Shown here in pieces: positions 8,719 to 15,929 of a stretch of DNA of 62,733 bases. Below the pieces are notes generated by a model. That model worked only from the letters and a program-made list of their open reading frames with translations. It did not search any database and was not told the origin of the DNA. The stretch is from SAR202 cluster bacterium (GTDB taxonomy: Bacteria > Chloroflexota > Dehalococcoidia > Lucifugimonadales > Australimonadaceae): positions 1 to 62,733 of the forward strand of contig VGZX01000007.1 of assembly GCA_016872415.1 (NCBI GenBank), written 5' to 3'. Each line of letters begins with the position of its first letter. Position 1 is the stretch's first letter. Both the position numbers and the translations under genes were made by a program.

Positions 8719-9243
8719 GGCACCCCCCTCGCGGTCCGCTCTCGAACGACGACCGTCGTATTGCCCGGCCATGCGACCCACGGCGCGGTGCCGCGTCAGC
8801 CACCAACCGACGTAAACCGTGTCTACGGTATGCCATGGCCGCCGCCGCGACAAGGCCCGGCGCTCCATCGACGCGCTGTCGCCCGGACCCAGAGCCAGCC
8901 GGCAATGAACGGCGGCCAATCACGCCGCCTTATGCATCGTAAGACCACGCGCCACACCGCCGCCAAGGATTTCGCTCACTCGCATGACGAGGCGGCAGCG
9001 GTGCATGGGTCTTGTGAATTGCATCCCAATGTTGATGGCGAAAGCGCATGGTGGTACTAGCCAAGCATGGACTTGCATGGGAGCGGTTAAGCGATGAGCC
9101 CCTAACAACGCCGAGCGGAGCCAACGTCCCTCGCGTCGCCTCGACGAATACATCCAAGGCGCCGGTTGACCTTGCGCGCAAGGTCAACCGGCGCCTTGCC
9201 CATTCGTGGGAGCGCACGCCTGGCGGAATGAAAGGAGACCACC
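8719..9243. other. intergenic stretch without a convincing gene
   Basis: About 525 bp between the GNAT start and the next gene. No frame here has convincing protein character or a good ribosome binding site. The only clear structure is a perfect 42-bp palindrome at 9156-9197. The far right end carries AAAGGAGA, the ribosome binding site of the gene at 9244. Confidence 0.5.
9156..9197. repeat. perfect 42-bp palindrome
   Basis: Two 20-nt arms (left arm AAGGCGCCGGTTGACCTTGC) flank a central GC, so the whole 42 bp equals its own reverse complement. It ends 46 bp before the start of the next gene. It could be a bidirectional terminator, although no T-run follows, or a protein-binding or recombination site. 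Confidence 0.8.
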
Positions 9244-9945
9244 ATGGACACGCGCGCCAGCGAACGTGAGCCGGGAATGGACAGCGGCTTTTCGATCCTC
9301 GGCTGGTTGGCTTTCGCGGTGGCGACATTCGTCATCTGCCTGGTCCCGCCCATCCTTTTCAGTATCATCATCACGCCGTTCATCGTGCTGGCCGGCGTCA
9401 TCGTCGCCATTGGGACGCTCGCCGTCCGCGCAACGTCACGGTTCCGGAGCGTCATGCCCGCATCCACCGCGCCCGGCGCCGACGGGCCGTCATCTGCGAC
9501 GGGTCGCCTTGGCTGGCCGGTGGGCTGGGTCGAGGCCGCGCTCATCGCCATCGCCGCCGGACTCGTCGCCTTTGAGGTCATCGCCCTCCGTACGGGCATG
9601 GGCGCCTTCTACGCCGTGGTGTTGCTGGGCTACTTCCTTGCCGTGGGCGGAGCCTACCTCGTGTTCCGCCGCGTGCGCCCGCTGGAGCAAGCCCAAGAGG
9701 CGGCGGAGGCGGGTGCCACGCTGGAGGCGGTACGCGAGACGTCTCCGGCCATGGCACCCGGCACGCTGGCAGCGATGGTCGACGATGCGGCGACATGGCG
9801 GCACGCGGCCGAATTCGACTTGCTGCGGGCGCTATCGCCGGCGGAGGCCGAGCGCGTGCTGCGCCTCGGTTGCTGGACCCTCATCCCCGAAGGCACCGAG
9901 ATCGCGACCGGCGGCATGCGGGGGCACAGCATATTCCTTAGGTAA
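9244..9945 (+). pseudogene. membrane protein with cyclic-nucleotide-binding-like domain, truncated by IS
   Basis: A 233-residue frame with four hydrophobic helices (about 20-40, 41-62, 97-113 and 120-137), then a soluble segment. The last ~45 residues (FDLLRALSPAEAERVLRLG, then PEGTEIATGGMRGHSIFL) look like the start of a cyclic-nucleotide-binding domain, where G-D/H-S-I/L-F/Y-L-I is followed by more beta roll. The frame then runs into the left end of the IS1595-type element and stops at TAA 9943-9945. The rest of the domain is not found on the far side of the IS. The ribosome binding site AAAGGAGA precedes ATG. Function unknown. Confidence 0.6.
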
Positions 9946-10003
9946 CTATCCCTTTATCATATAAGCCAGGCAGCCTACAATTGGCGGTAACAAGGAGAAC
10001 ACC

Positions 10004-10933
10004 ATGCCGCCCGTCAAGCGCAACAAGCCTGTCCGTGCCAAGTCCTCTGAGTCGCAATACTCGCTCATGGAATTCATGCAGCAATTCCCTGACGACGCCT
10101 CGTGCTTGGACTTCCTCTGGCGTCAGCGATTCACGCCGGATGGCGAGCACGCTCGCTGCCCCAAGTGCGAGCAAGAGCGCGTGTTCCGCAAGTACGAATC
10201 GCAGCAGTTGGCGTCCGCGTGGACGTGCACCGGATGCGGCCACCACTTGCACCCGCTGGTGGGGACGATATTCGAGAAGTCGTCCACGTCCCTTCACCTG
10301 TGGTTCTACGCGATGTACCTGATGGCGAGCACTCGCTGCGGTATCTCCGCGAAGCAGATGGAGCGGGAGTTGGGCGTCACTTACAAGACGGCCTGGCGCA
10401 TCTGCCATATGGTTCGCAAGTACCTGATGCAGCAAGACGACGAACCCATGTCCGGCACGGTCGAAGCAGACGAGACCTACGTGGGCGGGAAGCGCCGTGG
10501 AACGCGGCGCGGACGCCCTGGCCCTGAGTCGCACAAGGTGGCGGTGTTCGGCATGGTCGAACGCCACGGGCAAGTGCGGGCGATGACGGTGCCGAACGTC
10601 CGCAAAGCCACGCTGATGCCGCACCTGACGAAGCGCGTGCTGCCTGCGTCCACGGCCTACACGGACGAGTTGAAGTCCTACAACGGCCTGAATGCCGCTG
10701 GCTACCAGCACGACACCGTGAACCACTCGCAAGAGGTCTACGTGAGCGGGGATGTGTACACGAACACCATCGAGGGCTTCTGGTCGCTGGTGAAGCGTGG
10801 CGTGGGCGGCGTCTATCACTCGGTGTCCGCTAAGCATCTTCAGGGCTACCTGAACGAGTATGCCTGGCGGTATAACCTCCGCGACGACGGGCGGGCCGTT
10901 TTCGAGAGCCTACTTCGACGGGCGGCGTCGTGA
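10004..10933 (+). CDS. IS1595 family (ISXO2-like) transposase
   Basis: A 309-residue intact transposase. An N-terminal zinc ribbon has CPKC (about 47-50) and CTGCG (about 72-76). The ISXO2-like DDE/N catalytic domain shows VEADETYVGGK (about 150), YTDELKSY (about 223) and TNTIEGFWSLVKRG (about 255). All expected acidic positions are present, so it could be active. AAGGAGAA precedes ATG by 6 nt. Its 3' end overlaps by 24 nt the opposite-strand passenger ORF. Confidence 0.9.
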   Translation: MPPVKRNKPVRAKSSESQYSLMEFMQQFPDDASCLDFLWRQRFTPDGEHARCPKCEQERVFRKYESQQLASAWTCTGCGHHLHPLVGTIFEKSSTSLHLWFYAMYLMASTRCGISAKQMERELGVTYKTAWRICHMVRKYLMQQDDEPMSGTVEADETYVGGKRRGTRRGRPGPESHKVAVFGMVERHGQVRAMTVPNVRKATLMPHLTKRVLPASTAYTDELKSYNGLNAAGYQHDTVNHSQEVYVSGDVYTNTIEGFWSLVKRGVGGVYHSVSAKHLQGYLNEYAWRYNLRDDGRAVFESLLRRAAS

Positions 10934-11050
10934 GGGCTCGGGTTCGCTGATCGGCTGAGCCGACTTCTTGAACACCTTCATCACGTCGCCCTTGGTCGGA
11001 ATCGGTATCTCGTGGCCCTTGGGCGTTTTCTGAGTCTGTCTCTTTGCCAT
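10910..11050 (-). CDS. small IS-associated passenger protein
   Basis: A 46-residue basic ORF beginning MAKRQTQKTPKGHEIPIPTK. Short proteins with a TPKG-E-IPVP-K/R core are, from memory, often found beside IS1595-type transposases, so this is probably a normal part of the element rather than a host gene. It is convergent with and overlaps the transposase 3' end. No function is known to me. Confidence 0.5.
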   Translation of the reverse strand: MAKRQTQKTPKGHEIPIPTKGDVMKVFKKSAQPISEPEPSRRRPSK

Positions 11051-11066
11051 GGGTGGAGTGTACCTC

Positions 11067-12002
11067 ATGCATCCACTGGACGGGCCACGGTTGAAGGTCG
11101 AGCGGGCGGCAGAACATCTGCACCAGCTTGACCTTGAAGTGACCGCCTTCAACAATCTCAGTCCTTATTTCGGTCGTATGACTTTTGAGGAGATCACGGC
11201 CGAGGTCGTCAGAGATTTCGATGGGTGGCGGAACGCAAAGTTAATGAAGGTTCCGCGGGCATCAACGCTACGGACCCACGCATCAGCCTTCAATCGCGTG
11301 CTGGACCTGGCCAAACAACGGGGTCTGCTGCCATTAAACAGGACCCCACCCACCCTTACCATCCAAGGCGAGCCAAGCCAGCCAAGGCCCAGTTTCCACG
11401 AGCGGGAGATTGATCATCTGTTGGCGTTCCTACCCGCTTGGGCTGGTGCTGGTCGTCTTGCGGTCGAACGAGATATCCGTCCTCTGCTAAGAGACTATGT
11501 GGAGTTCCTGCTCTACACAGGCGTCAGACACGGCACCGAGGCAAGACGATTGGAGTAGCGACATCTCCAGTGGCATTGGGAGGGCGAGCAGCATTATCTG
11601 CGGATATGGGTCTCGGGCAAGCCAGGGCCACGCTATCTCATCGCCCGATCGGGTCCCATCCAAGCACTTGACCGCTTGGCAATGCGTAATCTCGGCAAGA
11701 GTCTCGATCAGGCGATCGATGAGAGGATCCCGAAACCCGCCTTTGTCTGCCAGTCAGGCTATGAGCCACACGGCTTTGAGGGATCGTTTCGGGGGCTGAT
11801 GCGGGATTCGGGGCTCCTGAAAGAAAGTGCTGGGCAGACACGCACGCTTTACAGCCTGCAACACACCTACGCTACGCTTGAGTTATTGACGAACACTATA
11901 GACATACACACACTATCAAAACAAATGGGAAATAGTACTGCGATGATTGAGCGGCACTACTCGAAACTCACAGCAACGATGGCGGCAGGGAGATTGGCTT
12001 AG
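11067..12002 (+). pseudogene. tyrosine recombinase (phage integrase) remnant with amber codon and altered active site
   Basis: One frame from ATG 11067 to TAG 12000-12002, interrupted by TAG at 11556-11558 where GTEARRLE-W-RHLQW would be expected (TGG to TAG). The catalytic domain shows YTGVRHGTEARRLE (first Arg present) and, after the stop, QMGNSTAMIERHYS (Tyr nucleophile present). The second catalytic Arg of the usual SLRHTYAT is Gln (SLQHTYAT). The first ~28 residues (LDGPRLKVERAAEHLHQLD) look unlike integrases and more like the start of an unrelated short protein family, so the 5' end seems chimeric. It abuts the right end of the IS. It is not expected to be active. Confidence 0.75.
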
Positions 12003-12013
12003 AAACTAACTTT

Positions 12014-12826
12014 ATGAAAAACGACAAAACAGCGTTAGTGAAGTTTTTAAGAACGATTATACTTTACACGGCATATAAAAGATTACGGAATCACTACAAG
12101 AAACTTAAGCTAATTTGGATCACACATGGCACAAATGATGTATTTGTATCGTATCTAACAAATATTCGTCGAAATAAAAAAATAGAATACAAATACAAAG
12201 AAGAGAGGAAACAGTTTTTATTCAAGACTCAGGTTCTGAGACTTTCGAATGATTGGTTCACTGTCAATATCCCCTACTGGCTTTCAGTCATTGACGAATA
12301 TGAACTTAAAAACAAAGAAGTAAAAGCATTGGAAATCGGCAGTTGGGAGGGGCTCTCCAGCCATTTCATTCTCTCGTCCTTGCCAAAAGCACACCTCACC
12401 TGTGTAGACACTTGGGAAGGGGCAGACGAGCACAAAGATGGTACCTCTGCAACAAAAGATGTTTTAAGCCAGATTGAAAAAAACTTTGACGAAAACCTTG
12501 CGCCATTTAAAGACAGGCTGTCAAAACAGAGAGGCACGTCTTTTTCTTTCTTTCAAGCAAACCCAACCCGCTGCGTTTTTGATTTCATATATATCGACGG
12601 CTCGCATCACGGCGATGACGTGATGATTGATGCCATTAAATGTTTTGAAATGTTAAAGGTTGGAGGAATAATGATCTTTGACGACTACTTCTGGCAGCAC
12701 TACAAAAAATCTATTGATAATCCCGCCACAGCAATCAACCTTTTTTTAAAACTCAAAAAAGATTCCTACAAAATCATTCGAATGTATTACCAAGTGATTA
12801 TCGTGAAGCTAGAGGATCGATATTAA
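12014..12826 (+). CDS. class I SAM-dependent methyltransferase, AT-rich
   Basis: A 270-residue protein. Motif I is ALEIGSWEGLSS (about 105-116), followed by HLTCVDTWEG (motif II region) and FDFIYIDGSHHGDDVMIDA (about 185-203), the pattern of the Methyltransferase_24 group that often acts on sugars, lipids or cell-surface molecules. The N-terminal 60 residues are lysine-rich. The gene is strongly AT-rich and lysine/asparagine-rich, unlike everything around it, which points to recent transfer. It begins 11 nt after the integrase remnant. Substrate unknown. Confidence 0.75.
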   Translation: MKNDKTALVKFLRTIILYTAYKRLRNHYKKLKLIWITHGTNDVFVSYLTNIRRNKKIEYKYKEERKQFLFKTQVLRLSNDWFTVNIPYWLSVIDEYELKNKEVKALEIGSWEGLSSHFILSSLPKAHLTCVDTWEGADEHKDGTSATKDVLSQIEKNFDENLAPFKDRLSKQRGTSFSFFQANPTRCVFDFIYIDGSHHGDDVMIDAIKCFEMLKVGGIMIFDDYFWQHYKKSIDNPATAINLFLKLKKDSYKIIRMYYQVIIVKLEDRY

Positions 12827-13093
12827 GAAGATCTAAGTAATGCACACCCTCGACACCATCGACCGTATTGGTCGCTTACAGCGGCGGATAGTGATCCTGA
12901 TTGGGTGATCAACTGCCTAAGGGCCCGATAGGATCAAGCATCTTTGGCTCGGTTCAATTCCGCCCCGAGCCACTATTCTCTTGCTGTGTATTGAATCGAC
13001 ACTGTCAGTCGGTAGAATTCAGTCTTAGTTTCCTATAGAAATCTGCTTGGTTTAAGGCCCTTGTGGATTTAGTCTATTGCACTGGATATAATT

Positions 13094-13645
13094 ATGAGAG
13101 TGAACACAAAGTCGATTATCGTTGTCGCGATTTCCTTATTCATTTCGTCGGCGCAAGCTCAAGACAAGTCAGGCCTCTTCGGATACAAGTCTGGCGGCGC
13201 AGATGCTCCCGTGACTGGGTCAGCATCAACTGGGGGTGCAACGGATGCCGCACCGTCACTAGAAAAATGTGAAAACCCATTTGGAACCATTGCGGTTGCC
13301 CAGCCACAAGATCAAGTCTCTGCTGCTTTATAAAAATTTAACCTGCCCCCTCCAAATGCTCTATTGTGGTTGATGATCCAGCAGTCAAATTGCTCGCAAG
13401 TGGTCGAGCGCGGCCTAGCAATGCATACCATCGCGGTCTGGGAAGCTGCTACCGCCCGAGGGTATCGACCAATCCGTGGGGTTACGAACATTGCTGAAGC
13501 TGTCAAGATTGCGGAAGAGAGAGGCCAGCTTGAGGCATTAGCAAGATTGGAACCGGCTATAGCTGAATTCGGCCACAGGCGTCAGAAGTACCTTCGCCGC
13601 GTTGCGAAAGGCGAACGCCCTCCCAAAATCAAGGGGCCCAATTAG
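13094..13645 (+). pseudogene. chimeric remnant: CsgG-like N-terminus with ochre codon, fused to unrelated tail
   Basis: One frame from ATG 13094, broken by TAA at 13331-13333. It encodes a signal peptide (SIIVVAISLFISSAQAQ), a glycine/serine-rich stretch, then NPFGTIAVAQPQDQ and, past the stop, LMIQQSNCSQVVERGLAM, which resembles the N-terminal part of CsgG/HfaB-type outer-membrane assembly proteins. After that the sequence changes to a helical segment (GVTNIAEAVKIAEERGQLEALARLEPAI) with no CsgG similarity. A CAA to TAA change and a recombination join would explain this. The fragment is unlikely to be functional. Confidence 0.5.
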
Positions 13646-13694
13646 GGAATCCGTAGGAATACACCAGTCTATTGGTGCAGAGAATCGTGAGGCC

Positions 13695-14366
13695 ATGTGC
13701 GGACGGTTCACACTCGCTATCGACGTAGGCGACCTCTTCGAGGAAGGGCCGGTGCAACTGCCCGCCGACCTCATGGAGGACTACAAGCCGCGCTTCAACA
13801 TCGCGCCGACCCAGCTCGTGCTCACCGCTGGAGCACAAGGGCCAGGCTCTGGCGAATACATGCGATGGGGTCTCGTGCCGGTCTGGTCAAAGGACGCCAA
13901 GGGCGGGTTCAAGATGATCAACGCGCGGGCGGAGACCCTGCGCACGAGCGGCGCGTTCAAGCGCCCATTCCAGCGGCAACGGTGCCTTATCCTCGCCGAT
14001 GGCTTCTTTGAGTGGCGCACGGAAGGCGCGAGCAAGACCGCCATGCGTATCGTCCTGAAAGACCGGCGCGTGTTCGCGTTCGCGGGATTATGGGACGAGT
14101 GGACGAACCCGGAGACCAAAGAGCGCATGCGTAGCTGTACCATCGTGACGTGCGAGCCGAACGACTTCATGGCGACCATTCACGACCGCATGCCGGTGAT
14201 CGTGCCGGAGTCAGCCTACGACCATTGGCTTGACCGCGACGAGCACGACGTTGCGCGGCTCACGTCACTCTTGGGTTCGTATCCCGCCGAAGAGATGGAG
14301 GCGTACAAAGTGAAGGTCGGCAGCTCGAAAGAAGACCGGCCTGAGTTCATCGTCCCAATCCCCTGA
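13695..14366 (+). CDS. SRAP domain (YedK/HMCES) abasic-site DNA-protein crosslinking protein
   Basis: A 223-residue SRAP protein. I choose ATG 13695 because the mature protein must begin with Cys2 (MCGRFTL), the residue that crosslinks to abasic sites. Other active-site elements are FNIAPTQ, MINARAET (Asn), GFFEW (catalytic Glu) and IHDRMPVI (catalytic His), all present. The family shields abasic sites in single-stranded DNA. It lies 140 bp upstream of a LexA-box promoter driving imuB and dnaE2; SRAP genes are known to associate with SOS mutagenesis genes, so a role in damage tolerance fits. An in-frame extension upstream to 13602 would bury Cys2 and is rejected. Confidence 0.92.
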   Translation: MCGRFTLAIDVGDLFEEGPVQLPADLMEDYKPRFNIAPTQLVLTAGAQGPGSGEYMRWGLVPVWSKDAKGGFKMINARAETLRTSGAFKRPFQRQRCLILADGFFEWRTEGASKTAMRIVLKDRRVFAFAGLWDEWTNPETKERMRSCTIVTCEPNDFMATIHDRMPVIVPESAYDHWLDRDEHDVARLTSLLGSYPAEEMEAYKVKVGSSKEDRPEFIVPIP

Positions 14367-14442
14367 CTGCCCGTTCCCCTCACCTTTGTCTAACCGTTGT
14401 TTGAGAAACCGACCTATTTTAGGCCGTACTACCTCGTTACCC

Positions 14443-14471
14443 TTGACAATAGAACATTAGTTCTAGTTACC
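14443..14471 (+). promoter_or_regulatory. SOS promoter with LexA box ahead of imuB
   Basis: TTGACA (14443-14448) is a consensus -35. Immediately after it lies TAGAACATTAGTTCTA (14450-14465), a perfect inverted repeat (TAGAAC-N4-GTTCTA) matching the GAAC-N4-GTTC LexA operator known for Gram-positive bacteria and Chloroflexota. The operator fills the spacer, so LexA binding would block RNA polymerase. The -10 is weak (TAGTTA or GTTACC near 14464-14471). The imuB start is 35 nt further on. Confidence 0.8.
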
Positions 14472-14505
14472 ATGTCGGCACCCTTGTTGGCGCGAAGGTT
14501 TGCCG

Positions 14506-15687
14506 ATGCTCCTTGCATGTGTGCTCGTTGACCATTTCCCTGTGCTCGTTGCGTTGCAGCGACAGCCGGAACTGCGTGGCCGTCCGGTGGTCATCGTGAC
14601 CGCGTCAGGCACCGGGCGGCGTGTGCTCGACGCCTCGCCGCGTGCGACCGGCGTCATGGTGGGGATGCCGCTGGCCGAAGCGCTGGGCCGCTGCAAGGAC
14701 GCCGTGCTTGTCGAACCGGATACCGCGCACTACGAGGAAACGTGGGAGCGCGTGCTGCATTCCATCGAAGGACTCGGCGCGGACGTGGAGCCGGAAGCGT
14801 TGGGTCTTGCCTTTGTGCGCCTGGATAATGTGCTTACGCTGCTCCACGGCGTGGAACAGGCGCTTGCGCGGCTGCTCGGCACCGTTCCCGCTGGCCTGTA
14901 TCCCCGCCTCGGCGTCGGGCCGAACAAGTTCACGGCCTGGACTGCCGCGCAGCATGCCAAGCGCGGTGCGTCCTTCGGGCCGGTGACGGACGTGCGCGGC
15001 TTTCTCGCTCCGCAGTCCGTAGACATCCTGCCGCAGCCGTGGTCGATGCGACAGCGACTCCACGGTTTCGCGTTGCACACCCTGGGCGACGTTGCCCGCC
15101 TGCCCGCAGGCGCGGTGCAAGCACAGTTCGGGCGTCAAGGGTTCGTCGCATGGGAGCTTGCCAAAGGCACCGACCGGCGGCCCTTCCTGCCGCGTGTCCA
15201 TGCCGCAACGGTGGAGGCGTCGTTGACGTTCCCCGCTCCCGCCGTGCTGTTGCCATCCATCCTCATGGGCGTGGAGCACCTGTTGCGCCGTGCGATGGCG
15301 CAGCCCGCGATGCTGCACCGCTACGCCCGTACCTGCACGCTCTCCGGCACCCTGCAATCGGGACTGGCATGGACATTGGCATTGAGTTTCAAGGAGCCGG
15401 TGGGCGATGCGGAGAAGGCGATGCGGCTGGTGCGCCACTCGCTGGAAGCGCGGCCCCCGGCTGGCGCACTCGAAGATTTACGGCTGCGCCTGAGTGAGCT
15501 CACCGGCGAGGCAGGGCGGCAAGAGTCCCTTTGGTCCGAAGTCCGCAAGGAAGAGCACCTCAAAGAGTCCTTGCGGCAGTTGAACGTGCGCTTGGGCGCG
15601 GATGCCCCCATCTTTCGGCTGCGGGAGTTAGAGCCGTGGTCAACGATCCCCGAACAACGCCACGCGCTGGTGCTGTACGCCTCCTGA
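14506..15687 (+). CDS. imuB: ImuB-like Y-family polymerase homologue (catalytic residues lost)
   Basis: A 393-residue Y-family protein. ATG 14506 is chosen over TTG 14500 because GAAGG lies 7 nt upstream of the ATG. Near the start, VLVDHFPVLVAL corresponds to the VDMDxFY motif of active polymerases, but only the first Asp remains, as in ImuB proteins (D-W-P type). The second motif (SxDE) reads VEPEAL, losing the Asp. QESLW near 345 is a plausible beta-clamp motif, and the tail LEPWSTIPEQRHAL resembles ImuB C-termini. It heads a LexA-controlled operon with DUF6504 and dnaE2. No ImuA/ImuA' is visible nearby. Confidence 0.85.
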   Translation: MLLACVLVDHFPVLVALQRQPELRGRPVVIVTASGTGRRVLDASPRATGVMVGMPLAEALGRCKDAVLVEPDTAHYEETWERVLHSIEGLGADVEPEALGLAFVRLDNVLTLLHGVEQALARLLGTVPAGLYPRLGVGPNKFTAWTAAQHAKRGASFGPVTDVRGFLAPQSVDILPQPWSMRQRLHGFALHTLGDVARLPAGAVQAQFGRQGFVAWELAKGTDRRPFLPRVHAATVEASLTFPAPAVLLPSILMGVEHLLRRAMAQPAMLHRYARTCTLSGTLQSGLAWTLALSFKEPVGDAEKAMRLVRHSLEARPPAGALEDLRLRLSELTGEAGRQESLWSEVRKEEHLKESLRQLNVRLGADAPIFRLRELEPWSTIPEQRHALVLYAS

Positions 15688-15929
15688 ATACGCCCATACC
15701 GATTGAAGTGCGCGTGGACGGCAACCGTCCAGTCGCCATGAAAGAGGCGAAGGGCAAGTGGCTCCGCGTGCAGCGCGTGGACGACGTGGTGCATGCGCAA
15801 GACCGCTGGTGGAGCGCGGAACTCACGCAAGACCGCCTGTATTTCGACCTGGTGCTGAGCGATGGCAAGCAGCTCACCGTGTTCCGCGACCTCGTGCGGG
15901 ATGCGTGGTTCAAGCAGCGCTATGCCTGA
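15636..15929 (+). CDS. DUF6504 family small protein of the imuB-dnaE2 operon
   Basis: A protein of about 75-97 residues read between imuB and dnaE2. The conserved part is IEVRVDGNRPVAMKEAKGKWLRVQRVDDVV, with RWWSAELTQDRLYFDLVLSDG, typical of the short DUF6504 proteins that accompany dnaE2 in actinobacteria. The start is uncertain: GTG 15636 has GGGAG about 10 nt upstream but gives a poor N-terminus; CTG 15684 next to the imuB stop is another option. It overlaps the end of imuB and overlaps dnaE2 by 8 nt (ATGCCTGA), showing translational coupling. Its role is not known to me. Confidence 0.7.
   Translation: MVNDPRTTPRAGAVRLLNTPIPIEVRVDGNRPVAMKEAKGKWLRVQRVDDVVHAQDRWWSAELTQDRLYFDLVLSDGKQLTVFRDLVRDAWFKQRYA

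Larger units (their letters stand above)
9940..11065 (+). mobile_element. IS1595-family (ISXO2-like) insertion sequence, approximate ends
   Basis: The element holds an intact ISXO2-type transposase and a small convergent passenger ORF. I place the ends by an imperfect inverted repeat: AGGTAACTATCCC from 9940 and, on the opposite strand, AGGTACACTCCACC from 11065. The size, about 1.13 kb, suits the family. No 8-bp target duplication is visible, and the two flanks do not rejoin into one gene, so one side has probably been rearranged since insertion. The left end cuts off the membrane protein gene at 9244. Confidence 0.55.

Noticed and set aside
13063..13272. 69-residue frame at the start of the CsgG-like remnant
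   Set aside because: Out of frame with the signal peptide sequence and without protein-like character.
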